In this document: one piece after another, positions 7,349 to 15,116 of the stretch
How positions within the stretch are numbered: position 1 is the stretch's first letter
Layout of the letters: every line of letters starts with the position of its first letter
IMG/VR virus record: IMGVR_UViG_3300030333_005778
Coordinates: 1-25,962 of that record
Direction: 5' to 3' (one strand)
DNA from: a virus
Length of the DNA stretch: 25,962 bases
The notes under the pieces: generated by a model
The model's database searches: none
What the model was told of the DNA's origin: nothing
The model's input: only the letters and a program-made list of their open reading frames with translations
Translations under genes and position numbers: made by a program

Positions 7349-7380
7349 GCCTCGCCATTCTTTGGCGGGGCTTTTTTGTT
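7349..7380 (+). terminator. Strong intrinsic terminator after the major capsid gene
   Basis: A 9-bp stem GCCTCGCCA/TGGCGGGGC (7349-7357 with 7363-7371, one T-G pair) and a 5-base loop are followed by TTTTTTGTT. It lies 27 bases after the capsid stop. Confidence 0.92.
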
Positions 7381-7407
7381 TTATAGCTGCTTTAAGTTAT
7401 AAACACA

Positions 7408-7418
7408 ACTAATTATTA
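7408..7418 (+). promoter_or_regulatory. Diverged shared intergenic motif (ACTAATTATTA)
   Basis: It matches ACTATTTACTA at 9 of 11 bases and lies after the capsid terminator, 41 bases before the next ATG. TATGAT at 7417-7422 is a possible sigma70 -10, without a convincing -35. A transcription start is expected here on position, since the capsid unit ends at 7380. Confidence 0.3.
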
Positions 7419-7448
7419 TGATACGATTACGCCAAGGAGACAAAGTGA

Positions 7449-8741
7449 ATGGCTTACCCTACTTTAACACCATCAAGCACAACTAGCGTTTCTAGGTTGC
7501 CCATAACTGGTAACGTAGACAATGTTAATGCTACAGATAATCCACTTCCATATGGGGTGTATGTTGACCACGCCTCGTCCCACCATGCACTCCAAGGTTT
7601 TGTAACTGGTGCAGTAGACCAAGTTGCATATGTTTATAAAAAGCTTGGTGGCGATGTATTGGATATAGAGATTACGGAATACCAAGTCTATGCTGCTTAC
7701 GAAGAAGCTTGTCTTGAGTATTCTTATTTGGTGAATGTCCACCAAGCGAAGAACGTCCTTGGTAGTGTCTTGGGAGCTAGCACAGGATCATTTGACAATG
7801 ACGGACAACTTTCTGGATCGCATTCATTAAGCGGATCAAATATATCTTTGAGGTATCCAAAATATAGTTTTGATTATGCACTAAGGGTGGGGGAGAAGGT
7901 TTCAACGGAGATTGGCATCGGAGGATCTACACCTATCTATTCAGCCTCCTTCGATGCTGTTGTAGATCAACAAGATTATGATCTTCAGGAATTAATTTCT
8001 GGATCAGCAGCCCTTTCTTCTAGCTTTCCCTATTTTGAGAAAGTGGGAGACAAAAGAGTTACAATCAAAAAAGTGTATTACAAGACTCCAAATGCAATGT
8101 GGAGATTCTATGGGTATTACGGAGGTCTCAATACAGTAGGCAACTTATCTTACTATGGTCAATATGCGGATGATTCAACCTTTGAGGTCATTCCTACTTG
8201 GCAAAACAAATCTCAAGCTATGGCATTTGAAGATGCAATATACACAAGAACATCACACTTCTCCTATGAGATCAAAGATAATAATCTTAGGCTTTTTCCA
8301 AAACCATATAGGGGTGGTCCTGAGCAATACTGGGTAGAGTTTACAGTAGAGACAGATCCTTGGACAGAAGAAGCGAGAAAGGCTGACGGCGCACAGGGCA
8401 TAAACAATATGAATACGTTGCCATTTGAAAATATACCATATGATAATATTAATTCAATTGGCAAGCAGTGGATCAGAAGATTTGCCTTAGCTCTAAGTAA
8501 AGAGATGTTGGGCTTGGTGAGGAGCAAATTTGCCACGATACCAATTCCTAACGAGAATGTAACACTAAATGGTCCAGCATTGGTGAGCGAGGCAAAAGAA
8601 GAACAGAATTCCTTAAGGGAAGAATTAAAAACAGTTCTTGATGAACTTACGTATGAAAAACTTGCCGAGAAAGACAGCAATATTGCTGATTCCTCTCAAA
8701 ACGTACTGAAGAACGTACCGCCTTCAGTGTATGTGGGATAA
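7449..8741 (+). CDS. Putative neck / head-completion protein (gene 13 position)
   Basis: A 430-residue protein with AAGGAG 8 bases before the ATG. N-terminal residues 1-45 are Thr/Ser/Asn rich. Residues 48-110 are helical (HHALQGFVTGAVDQVAYVYK; EITEYQVYAAYEEACLEYSY), and the middle is beta-rich with aromatic clusters (MWRFYGYYGGLNTVGNLSYY). The C-terminus is again helical (LREELKTVLDELTYEKLAEK). I do not recognise the sequence with certainty. It lies between the major capsid gene and a gp14-like gene, where a gp13-type neck or head-tail adaptor is expected. It is longer than T4 gp13 (309 residues). Portal and terminase are not in this window. The connector role is inferred from position. Confidence 0.5.
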   Translation: MAYPTLTPSSTTSVSRLPITGNVDNVNATDNPLPYGVYVDHASSHHALQGFVTGAVDQVAYVYKKLGGDVLDIEITEYQVYAAYEEACLEYSYLVNVHQAKNVLGSVLGASTGSFDNDGQLSGSHSLSGSNISLRYPKYSFDYALRVGEKVSTEIGIGGSTPIYSASFDAVVDQQDYDLQELISGSAALSSSFPYFEKVGDKRVTIKKVYYKTPNAMWRFYGYYGGLNTVGNLSYYGQYADDSTFEVIPTWQNKSQAMAFEDAIYTRTSHFSYEIKDNNLRLFPKPYRGGPEQYWVEFTVETDPWTEEARKADGAQGINNMNTLPFENIPYDNINSIGKQWIRRFALALSKEMLGLVRSKFATIPIPNENVTLNGPALVSEAKEEQNSLREELKTVLDELTYEKLAEKDSNIADSSQNVLKNVPPSVYVG

Positions 8742-8746
8742 TATAA

Positions 8747-9235
8747 ATGGCAGACAATAAATGGTCACAACCAACAAATCCGCCTCCTCCCTTGTTTACT
8801 GGGGAGAAAGAGCGCAATTTAGTCAAGCAGATCAATGATGAGGTAATCGAGCGCGTCATTGGTCAGACTATATTATATTATCCTATAAGCCAAGATAAAA
8901 CAAACTTTCATTCTTTGTATGGCGAGAGTATACAGAAGAGCTTCTTGCCCCCGGTAAGAGTATATGCTTTAATAGGCTGGCAAGGGCAAGAGACAACAAA
9001 TAGTTCGTTTGGTGTTGACAAAAGATCTAACATAGAAATATATTTTCATAAGAGAAGGCTTACTGAGGATCAAAACCTTTTTGTTCGTGAGGGAGATTTT
9101 GTTTTATATGGAAAATTTCATTACGAAATTGTAACACTAAATGAGCCAAGAGAACTTTTTGGGCAAGTAGATTATAAATATGAAATTGCTGCCACATGCA
9201 GAAGGGCAAGAAAGGGAACGTTTAACGCTTCATAG
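8747..9235 (+). CDS. Neck protein / head closure, gp14-like
   Basis: The 162-residue protein starts 6 bases after the previous stop. It contains IGQTILYYPIS, the stretch VYALIGWQGQETTNSSFGVD, and IYFHKRRLTEDQNLFVREGD followed by FHYEIVTLNEPRELFGQVDY. This resembles neck/head-closure proteins of T4-like phages, whose core is a beta-barrel with an EGDxxxxG turn and a closing FGQxDY-type strand. T4 gp14 is longer (256 residues), so this is a minimal version. Its place between the possible gp13-like and gp15-like genes gives the T4 order 13-14-15. I recall the motif pattern from related phage proteins; I could not align it. Confidence 0.55.
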   Translation: MADNKWSQPTNPPPPLFTGEKERNLVKQINDEVIERVIGQTILYYPISQDKTNFHSLYGESIQKSFLPPVRVYALIGWQGQETTNSSFGVDKRSNIEIYFHKRRLTEDQNLFVREGDFVLYGKFHYEIVTLNEPRELFGQVDYKYEIAATCRRARKGTFNAS

Positions 9236-9245
9236 GATATAGAAT

Positions 9246-10160
9246 ATGTCTAATTATACAGGTATACCAGCAGAAGAAAAGACAAGAGAGGATAGAGACC
9301 TCAACTTCTCTCCGTCTACGTTGGAGACAGTTGACTATGCAATGTATGACTATATCAACGACACGCTGGGATTGAGTACTATTACCAATGAAGGTAGAAA
9401 AAAAGTGCCAGTCATCTGGGCATCCGCTGAGAGATCTTTCCAAATTAAGAATGATAAAGAATACAGAGATAACGAAGGTCTTATAATCTTGCCAGCCATC
9501 ACTATTGAGAGAACTGGTGTTGAAAAGAACTTGTCTAGAAAAGGACCTTATTATGGAGGTATGTTTCCCCTTAGTCCCCAAAAAGAAAAAGGTGGATCCC
9601 TTGTTATTGCTAGAAGAATAAAGCAAGATAAAACATCTAATTTTGCTAATGCTGATGCGGCTATAAGGCATCACGATACTGGAGCGCCAAAATTCGTAAG
9701 AAGAGCAACGGAAAAAGTTGTCTACGAAACAATATCAATACCTCCAATTGTGTATGTTTCTGTTAATTACAACGTAAAGATAAGAACGGAATATCAGCAG
9801 CAGATGAACGAGCTAGTGTTGCCATTCATAACCAAGCCGGGATTTATAAACAGCTTCCTTGTCAACCGTGACGGTCATAAGTACGAAGCCTTTGTGAACT
9901 CAAGTTTTGAAAGCCAAAACAATATTAGTTCAATGGAAAACGAAGAAAGAAAATATGAAACTTCTATAAAAATTGAGGTCTTGGCTTACTTGGTTGGGCA
10001 GGGCGACAATCAAGAGACACCCAAATTCTCTATTAGGGAAAACGCGGTCCAAGTAAGAATCCAGAGAGAACACGTTGTATGGGACGATCCGTTAGTTGTA
10101 GGCGGACCCGATGGAGATGACAAGAAAAACTTTGGAGTGGATGGCAAGTATAGAGAATAA
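9246..10160 (+). CDS. Tail terminator / tail sheath stabiliser, gp15-like
   Basis: A 304-residue protein with AGGA 9 bases before the ATG. Two regions match the T4 gp15 layout: VPVIWASAERSFQIKNDKEY followed by LPAITIERTGVEKN (residues 57-98), compared with VPITYASKEHF and LPRINLHLVDF in gp15; and VSVNYNVKIRTEYQQQMNEL with VLPFI (about 180-205), compared with YELSIFTRYEDDMFQIVEQI in gp15. Length is also close (T4 gp15 272). gp15 forms a hexamer that caps the tail tube and sheath and docks the neck. The gene sits directly before the sheath and tube genes. The C-terminal 50 residues are Asp/Gly/Lys rich and probably flexible. Confidence 0.65.
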   Translation: MSNYTGIPAEEKTREDRDLNFSPSTLETVDYAMYDYINDTLGLSTITNEGRKKVPVIWASAERSFQIKNDKEYRDNEGLIILPAITIERTGVEKNLSRKGPYYGGMFPLSPQKEKGGSLVIARRIKQDKTSNFANADAAIRHHDTGAPKFVRRATEKVVYETISIPPIVYVSVNYNVKIRTEYQQQMNELVLPFITKPGFINSFLVNRDGHKYEAFVNSSFESQNNISSMENEERKYETSIKIEVLAYLVGQGDNQETPKFSIRENAVQVRIQREHVVWDDPLVVGGPDGDDKKNFGVDGKYRE

Positions 10161-10184
10161 TTTTGGACTTTCATAAAACGTAGG

Positions 10185-10195
10185 ACTATTTACTA
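10185..10195 (+). promoter_or_regulatory. Shared intergenic motif copy C (ACTATTTACTA)
   Basis: Identical to copy B and 62 bases before the sheath ATG, in an 86-base gap. TTGGAC at 10163 is 18 bases before TATTTA, which could be a weak -35/-10 pair. The rest of the gap holds an AAAGGAG ribosome binding site and AT-rich leader. Confidence 0.45.
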
Positions 10196-10246
10196 AAGAA
10201 ATAATATCGTCGTATTCATATATACGGTTTAAAGGAGAAATCGATA

Positions 10247-13200
10247 ATGTCAGCGAAAGATTACAAGTTTGTATCCCCCGGAGTTTTTATTGAAGAGATT
10301 GACAACTCCCAACTGCCAGATGTGGCTGTCGCAATTGGACCCGTGGTGATTGGTCGCTCTAGAAGAGGACCAGCATTTAGACCAGTTAGAGTACAATCAT
10401 TTTCCGAATTCATCACCCTTTTCGGTGACCCCGTTGCAGGACAAGAAAGTAGTGATGTATGGAGAGGCGGAATCCCAACCGCCCCAACATTCGCTGCATA
10501 CGCCGCTCAAGCTTGGCTTAAAAATAACGCTCCTTTAACTTTTATTCGCCTCCTTGGAGATCAACACCCACAGGCTTCAACAACAGATGACAATGCTATG
10601 GCAGGGTGGAAAATGGCTGCACAGTCTGGCGCTAGTTCTCCAAACGGTGGTGGAGCCTACGGACTTTTCCTATTTAACTCCGGTGCCGCAGCGGCTACTG
10701 AAGTAGTCGATGGAGCGCTGGCTGCTATTTTTTACTGTACCGAGGGTGCTCCTACGTTATCAGGTTCAATCAGAGATTCTGCCGGTGGATTTAATACCGG
10801 ATCTAAACTTACAGGATCTTCAGCGATGATATGTTCGCTCGACTCCAACCAGACTTTCAAAGTTAGAGTTTATAATAAAGCGGGAAATCGATTGATTACC
10901 TCTGAAGGCAATTCCGTAAAAGAAACAATTTTTAATTTTAGCAATTCATCTCAGAATTTCATTAGAAAAGTTTTTAATACAAATCCGACAAAAACAAATT
11001 CCCAGCTGATCAATACAGATATTGATTCAACAAATACATTCTTCTTGGGTCAAAGTTATGAAAGACACCTCAAGGACGTTCTCACCGAAGGAGCAAATAC
11101 CTATGGGTGTATAATGAGAATTGGTAATGGAACTACAATGGCAGATGGTGGTAACTTTAAATTCGCCACCACCATAGCTCAAACTGGATGGTTCTTCTCT
11201 CAAGACTTAAGAAACACCGCAGCAGATGCAAATCCGGATCTCAACGCTACCTTGAACCCGCAGTATAATCCAGAAAACAGCAATACGGTTACGAAGCTAT
11301 TTAAGCTTCACACTCTCTCTTGTGGAGAAGAAGAACAGCGACAGTTCAAGATATCTATTGAAGATATTAGATACTCCAAGAATGATAATAGCCCATATGG
11401 ATCTTTTACTCTTGCTATTAGAGATATTAGGGATACCGATGGGGCTAAGAAGTATGTTGAAAGATATACGGAGTGTAACTTGGATCCATCTAGTCCAAAC
11501 TATATTGCCAAGCAAATTGGAGATATGTATGTAGAATGGGACACCAGCAAGAAGAGATTGGTTGAGTACGGCTCTTATCCCAACATATCTAAGATTGTTC
11601 GCGTTGAAGTAGCATCAGCAGTTGAGTCTGGTCAGACAAATCCAGAACTTCTTCCATTCGGTGTTTACGGACCAACAAAATTAAAAGATTTCACAATGAT
11701 GAGCGACCAAGGAGTCGCTATAACAGGCAGTCAGGTAATCCAAACTCCAGCAAAATTTTTGAATGCGGGATCCGCTTCTGCCGCTACTTGTTTCGGTGCT
11801 GTTTCAGGGGCTGCTGGCGAAGGTCGTGTCCTGCTCGATGAAAATTCACATACAATCCCATTCACTGGTTCTGTAAAATTCCCTGCGCTGCCATTGAGAG
11901 TAAGCGCAACCGTAAATGAGTTATCTGACCCAACAGAAGCTTACTTCGGAGCGCAGTTTACAAGAGATACTGGCTCAGTAGTATTTGATCCAAGCACCCT
12001 TGATGTTCTCTATTCGCTCCCAAAAGGTGCTGGTGGTGCAGACGGGTTCTCCGCAGTCACTGATACAACTCAGGTATCTTGGTATTTCAGCTTGGATGAC
12101 CTTCAACACGCAGGCTTGGGCGGAGAAAACGGAGGAAACACATCTGGTTCCGTTTATTACGCATCTGGATCTAGATCTAGAGGAACTTCGATTACTGCTA
12201 TGACAGGATCTTACAAGGCAATTCTTGATAAAGGATACGATAGATTTACGTCACCGCTCTACGGAGGATTCAATGGGTTTGACATTACAGAAAAAGAACC
12301 GTTTAATCAGAGGGCTCTCCTTGAGACATCGACTCCAATTGGCTATGCTATGAACTATTCTGTCAAAAAAGCAGTCGATATGTACGCAGACGCAGAGTTC
12401 ATTGAGGGTAACATCTTGGCTGCTCCGGGTATAGTCAACGAGGGTCTTACAACTTCTATGGTTGAGGTTGCCGAGGGTCGAGGAGACACACTGGCTATTA
12501 TTGACCCGAGAGGCGGGTACACCCCTTCTTCCGAAAATTACAAATCAGAGAAAGAAAGAATCGTAACAAACCATGTTAACGATGTTGTTAACAAAATGAC
12601 TTCTCGTAACCTAAACTCAAGCTATGGTGCCGCTTACTATCCTTGGGTTAGAATCACAGACACGATTTCAGGTCAGGGAATTTGGGCACCACCTTCCGTG
12701 GCAGCTTTAGGAGCATTGTCTTTCTCGGAAAGACAATCAGACCTCTGGTTCGCACCAGCAGGATTCAACAGGGGCGGATTAACTCAAGGCGCAGCAGGAA
12801 TCCCAGTAACGATGGTAAGAAGCAAATTAACTTCCAAGGAAAGAGACGAGCTTTATGATGCAAACATTAATCCTATCGCTACTTTCCCGAATGAAGGCAT
12901 TGTGATCTTTGGTCAGAAGACGCTACAAGTTACTCCTTCTGCCTTGGATAGAATTAATGTAAGAAGATTGATGATCTTTGTGAAGAAAGAAATTTCTAGA
13001 ATCGCAACAAACTTGTTGTTTGAGCCTAACGTTGATGCTACTTGGAATAGGTTTAAAACACAAGTTAATCCATTCTTGAATAATATCAAGAATAACTTTG
13101 GATTAGATGCCTTTAAGGTCGTCTTGGACAAAACAACAACCACGCCAGACCTTATTGATAGAAACACAATCTATGCTAAGATTTTCTTAAAACCGACCAA

Positions 13201-13264
13201 AGCTGTTGAATTCTTCGCAATTGATTTTGTTATTACAAACTCTGGTGCTGGGTTTGAGGATTAA
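10247..13264 (+). CDS. 18: Contractile tail sheath protein, T4 gp18-like
   Basis: A 1005-residue protein with AAAGGAG 9 bases before the ATG. The N-terminus is diagnostic: FVSPGVFIEEIDNSQLP, GPVVIGRSRRGPAFRPVRVQ, FSEFITLFGDPV. The C-terminal sheath domain (about 690-1005) has YPWVRITDTISGQGIWAPPS, LINPIATFP-like NPIATFPNEGIVIFGQKTL, RRLMIFVKKEISRIATNLLF with EPNVDATW, and a final KPTKAVEFFAIDFVIT strand pair used in the interlocking mesh between subunits. T4 gp18 is 659 residues, so about 350 extra residues lie in the middle (about 130-620), Gly/Ser/Thr rich and beta-like. These are probably surface domains on the sheath. Motif copy C lies just upstream. Confidence 0.96.
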   Translation: MSAKDYKFVSPGVFIEEIDNSQLPDVAVAIGPVVIGRSRRGPAFRPVRVQSFSEFITLFGDPVAGQESSDVWRGGIPTAPTFAAYAAQAWLKNNAPLTFIRLLGDQHPQASTTDDNAMAGWKMAAQSGASSPNGGGAYGLFLFNSGAAAATEVVDGALAAIFYCTEGAPTLSGSIRDSAGGFNTGSKLTGSSAMICSLDSNQTFKVRVYNKAGNRLITSEGNSVKETIFNFSNSSQNFIRKVFNTNPTKTNSQLINTDIDSTNTFFLGQSYERHLKDVLTEGANTYGCIMRIGNGTTMADGGNFKFATTIAQTGWFFSQDLRNTAADANPDLNATLNPQYNPENSNTVTKLFKLHTLSCGEEEQRQFKISIEDIRYSKNDNSPYGSFTLAIRDIRDTDGAKKYVERYTECNLDPSSPNYIAKQIGDMYVEWDTSKKRLVEYGSYPNISKIVRVEVASAVESGQTNPELLPFGVYGPTKLKDFTMMSDQGVAITGSQVIQTPAKFLNAGSASAATCFGAVSGAAGEGRVLLDENSHTIPFTGSVKFPALPLRVSATVNELSDPTEAYFGAQFTRDTGSVVFDPSTLDVLYSLPKGAGGADGFSAVTDTTQVSWYFSLDDLQHAGLGGENGGNTSGSVYYASGSRSRGTSITAMTGSYKAILDKGYDRFTSPLYGGFNGFDITEKEPFNQRALLETSTPIGYAMNYSVKKAVDMYADAEFIEGNILAAPGIVNEGLTTSMVEVAEGRGDTLAIIDPRGGYTPSSENYKSEKERIVTNHVNDVVNKMTSRNLNSSYGAAYYPWVRITDTISGQGIWAPPSVAALGALSFSERQSDLWFAPAGFNRGGLTQGAAGIPVTMVRSKLTSKERDELYDANINPIATFPNEGIVIFGQKTLQVTPSALDRINVRRLMIFVKKEISRIATNLLFEPNVDATWNRFKTQVNPFLNNIKNNFGLDAFKVVLDKTTTTPDLIDRNTIYAKIFLKPTKAVEFFAIDFVITNSGAGFED

Positions 13265-13278
13265 AAACACATAAAACA

Positions 13279-13308
13279 ACTATTTATATTAAATGACTTT
13301 TTAATATA
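13279..13308 (+). promoter_or_regulatory. Shared intergenic motif copy D overlapping a small hairpin
   Basis: ACTATTTATAT is at 13279-13289, 44 bases before the tail-tube ATG. It overlaps a perfect 9-bp AT-only inverted repeat TATATTAAA/TTTAATATA (13285-13293 with 13300-13308). The hairpin sits just before the GGGGAA stretch that precedes the tube start. Confidence 0.45.
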
Positions 13309-13322
13309 GGGGAACTTAAGAA

Positions 13323-13934
13323 ATGGCAAATAAGAATTTTTGGGCTAGCGAGGCAGCGGAAGCAAAAAGAAAATATAGATATATATTGAGGGTCACCAAA
13401 GACTCAGGCGTCGGACCTACAAATACAGGATTTGAAGAGTGGTTAATCTCTAAGGTCACTCGACCAAGTTTTAGCATTAGTGAAACTAGCCATTCATACC
13501 TAAATCATACCTTCTACTTTCCCGGCAGATTGACTTGGAATGATGTTTCTTTCACTGTTGTTGATGCAATCAATCCAGATTCAACTGGTATTTTGATGGG
13601 AATGCTGGCTGCTTCTGGTTATGTGTTGCCTAAAAACGTCGCCGATAATTCAGCGAAAGGAACAATCTCGAAACAAAGCTCCATTATACACTTTACTCTT
13701 CAATCCATCGATGCGAGTGGTGACCCAATCGATGAGTGGTCTCTTAAAAATGCTTGGATCACCAGCACTAGCTTGGGAGAATTTGATTACACAGGCGACG
13801 ATCTCATGTCTTTTGATGTTACCTTGAAGTATGATTATGCTACATATGAAATAAAGAAAGGAACCGGTGGATTAACATCGAAGCAGACCAAACAGCTTAA
13901 GAAGCTTGAGAACCCCGGCAACGAAGTCACTTAA
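13323..13934 (+). CDS. 19: Tail tube protein, T4 gp19-like
   Basis: The 203-residue protein has the tail-tube order of elements: an N-terminal segment with KYRYILRVTK, a strand pair around WLISKVTRPSFSISETSHSY, FYFPGRLTWNDVSFTVVDAI, a helix (STGILMGMLAAS), and late strands IDASGDPIDEWSLKNAWITS and LMSFDVTLKYDYATYEI. T4 gp19 is 163 residues; the extra length is mostly a Lys/Thr-rich C-terminal tail. Hexameric rings of this protein form the inner tube through which DNA passes. It follows the sheath gene as in T4 (18-19). Confidence 0.9.
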   Translation: MANKNFWASEAAEAKRKYRYILRVTKDSGVGPTNTGFEEWLISKVTRPSFSISETSHSYLNHTFYFPGRLTWNDVSFTVVDAINPDSTGILMGMLAASGYVLPKNVADNSAKGTISKQSSIIHFTLQSIDASGDPIDEWSLKNAWITSTSLGEFDYTGDDLMSFDVTLKYDYATYEIKKGTGGLTSKQTKQLKKLENPGNEVT

Positions 13935-13940
13935 AAATAT

Positions 13941-13969
13941 TTAACATTTTTTTTAAACTAGCCTATAAT
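13941..13969 (+). promoter_or_regulatory. Sigma70-like promoter for the gp26-like gene, with an inverted repeat in the leader
   Basis: TTAACA (13941-13946), a 17-base spacer and TATAAT (13964-13969) form a near-consensus promoter. The start point would be near 13976 and the ATG is at 14000. An inverted repeat GTACC/GGTAC (13974-13978 with 13993-13997) covers the GAGG ribosome binding site. It could act as an operator or mask the start in mRNA. Confidence 0.65.
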
Positions 13970-13999
13970 TATCGTACCACATAACACAAAGAGGTACAG

Positions 14000-14872
14000 A
14001 TGAGTTCTAGAAATAATCAAGACCGTTTCGGAAGCGGATTAGCTCCCGATTCGGAACTACCCCCACCAGATACATATAGCCAACAAGAAGTGGCAACCCC
14101 AACAATGTCTTACGTTGTTCCCACGGAATTGGTTGACCTTCCATCAAGAGGAAAATTATATGCTCCCGATCACCCTCTCCACAAAAAAGAGGCACTAGAG
14201 ATAAGGCATATGACAGCAAAAGATGAGGACATACTTGTCAACCAGTCTTATTTGAAGAAGGGTGTTGCGATTGATAAATTACTTGAAAGCGTTATTGTGG
14301 ATAAAACAATCAAGATTCAAGATTTACTAGTAGGCGATAAGAACGCATTGATCGTAGCAACAAGGATAACAGGATATGGAGAGGAGTACATAACAAATGT
14401 TTCTTGCCCATCCTGCGGTACTGTAACTGAAAACGAATTCGATCTAGACGAGGCTACAACGATTAATGATCCGGATCTATCTTCATTCGGAGCATCAATG
14501 ACAGACGAAGGGACGTTTTTAATCACGCTGCCAAAAACTGGAGCAGTCGTTGAGGTCAGAGCCCAGATTGGCGCTGATGAGAAGAGGATGGCTAATCAAG
14601 AGGCTTCTAGAAAAAAGCACCGCCTCCCACCTTTGGGTTTGACAGATCAAATAAAAAATTATGTTCTATCAATCACAATTAATTCAGAACCAATAGATCA
14701 TCTTTCGTTTATTGACAATATGCCTGCGATTGATTCAAAGTACCTAAGAACTACTTACAAAAATATTATGCCTAATGTTGAGCTTGTTCAGCATTTTGAG
14801 TGCCCCGAGTGTGGATTTGAACAAGACTTGGAGGTACCGTTTACCACTGACTTTTTTTGGCCTAAGCAATGA
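14000..14872 (+). CDS. gp26-like baseplate / tail-assembly protein with zinc ribbon
   Basis: A 290-residue protein. The N-terminal 35 residues are Pro/Ser/Gln rich and flexible. VDLPSRGKLY (about 45-54) and IRHMTAKDEDILVNQSYL (about 68-85) are typical of the T4 baseplate hub gp26 group (the T4_baseplate family, as I recall it). Two Cys pairs, CPSC at 136-139 and CPEC at 268-271, should bind one zinc ion. The last codons TTT TTT TGG form a T-run, beyond which a second frame looks conserved (see 14852 and 14859), so this short product may be one of two. A tail-chaperone pair with a frameshift just before the tape measure gene is a very widespread arrangement in tailed phages. The gene lies between tail tube and tape measure, as that arrangement predicts. 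Confidence 0.75.
   Translation: MSSRNNQDRFGSGLAPDSELPPPDTYSQQEVATPTMSYVVPTELVDLPSRGKLYAPDHPLHKKEALEIRHMTAKDEDILVNQSYLKKGVAIDKLLESVIVDKTIKIQDLLVGDKNALIVATRITGYGEEYITNVSCPSCGTVTENEFDLDEATTINDPDLSSFGASMTDEGTFLITLPKTGAVVEVRAQIGADEKRMANQEASRKKHRLPPLGLTDQIKNYVLSITINSEPIDHLSFIDNMPAIDSKYLRTTYKNIMPNVELVQHFECPECGFEQDLEVPFTTDFFWPKQ
14852..14858 (+). other. Probable programmed frameshift site (seven T)
   Basis: In the gp26-like frame the codons are GAC TTT TTT TGG, four codons before the TGA at 14870. The downstream frame is shifted by +1 (equally -2). A P-site Phe-tRNA on TTT can re-pair perfectly on TTT after a +1 or a -2 slip. A simple -1 slip would not reach the downstream frame. Confidence 0.6.
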
Positions 14873-15047
14873 TTATATTCAAGGAGTGTATGAAGAGATA
14901 TTTCTCTTGAAGTATCATGGCAAGTGGAGCTTCATCGAGGCTTATAATCTTCCAATTCAAATTCGTCGATGGTTCTTAAGAAGACTACAAAAACAATTTG
15001 ATCAAGAAAACAAAGAAGTAGAGAAAGCTAGAAATAGATCAAGATAG
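14859..15047 (+). CDS. Frameshift extension of the gp26-like protein (gp51- or chaperone-T-like)
   Basis: This 62-codon frame has a protein-like sequence (GLSNDYIQGVYEEIFLLKYH, SFIEAYNLPIQIRRWFLRRL) ending in a charged helix. It has no credible start of its own. The in-frame ATG at 14775 is inside the gp26-like gene and would add 33 unnatural residues. The GTG at 14886 overlaps the only AAGGAG. The ATG at 14869 is in a third frame and gives 13 codons. Reading through by +1 at the T-run gives a 348-residue fusion. The YNLP...R..W pattern resembles C-terminal parts of tail-assembly chaperone fusions. In other phages such fusions recruit the tape measure and tube proteins. The coding evidence is good; the frameshift is inferred. 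Confidence 0.6.
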   Translation, partial: GLSNDYIQGVYEEIFLLKYHGKWSFIEAYNLPIQIRRWFLRRLQKQFDQENKEVEKARNRSR

Positions 15048-15081
15048 CCATAACCAACGGCTTATTTTGATCTTTTTTTTT
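15036..15081 (+). terminator. Strong intrinsic terminator after the frameshift extension
   Basis: A 14-bp stem with one bulged T (AGATCAAGATAGCC at 15036-15049 with 15059-15073) and a 9-base loop is followed by nine T. The TAG of the frameshift extension lies inside the stem. Confidence 0.9.
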
Positions 15082-15091
15082 ATTATTAATA

Positions 15092-15102
15092 ACTATTTAT
15101 AT
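15092..15102 (+). promoter_or_regulatory. Shared intergenic motif copy E (ACTATTTATAT)
   Basis: The motif is directly after a terminator and only 25 bases before the next ATG. GGAGGAG (15104-15110) touches it. If it were a + strand -10-type promoter, the message would start within or after the ribosome binding site, which argues against the simplest promoter reading for this copy. Confidence 0.45.
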
Positions 15103-15116
15103 CGGAGGAGTGCGTT

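Noticed and set aside
9173-9180. Perfect T4 late promoter core TATAAATA on the + strand
   Set aside because: It is inside the gp14-like coding region, encoding DYKYE, with no transcription block break there. A single hit in AT-rich coding DNA is likely chance.
10163-10192. TTGGAC-18-TATTTA as a sigma70 promoter for the sheath gene
   Set aside because: The -10 and -35 are both weak, and most other copies of the ACTATTTA motif lack a -35-like partner, so I did not list it as a separate sigma70 promoter.
12913-13167. - strand frame of 84 codons under the sheath gene
   Set aside because: It is antisense to the most conserved part of the sheath protein, with no start signal or recognisable motif.
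14869-14910. ATG overlapping the gp26-like stop codon (ATGA)
   Set aside because: It opens a frame of only 13 codons in the third frame, not the conserved downstream frame, so it is not the start of the extension.
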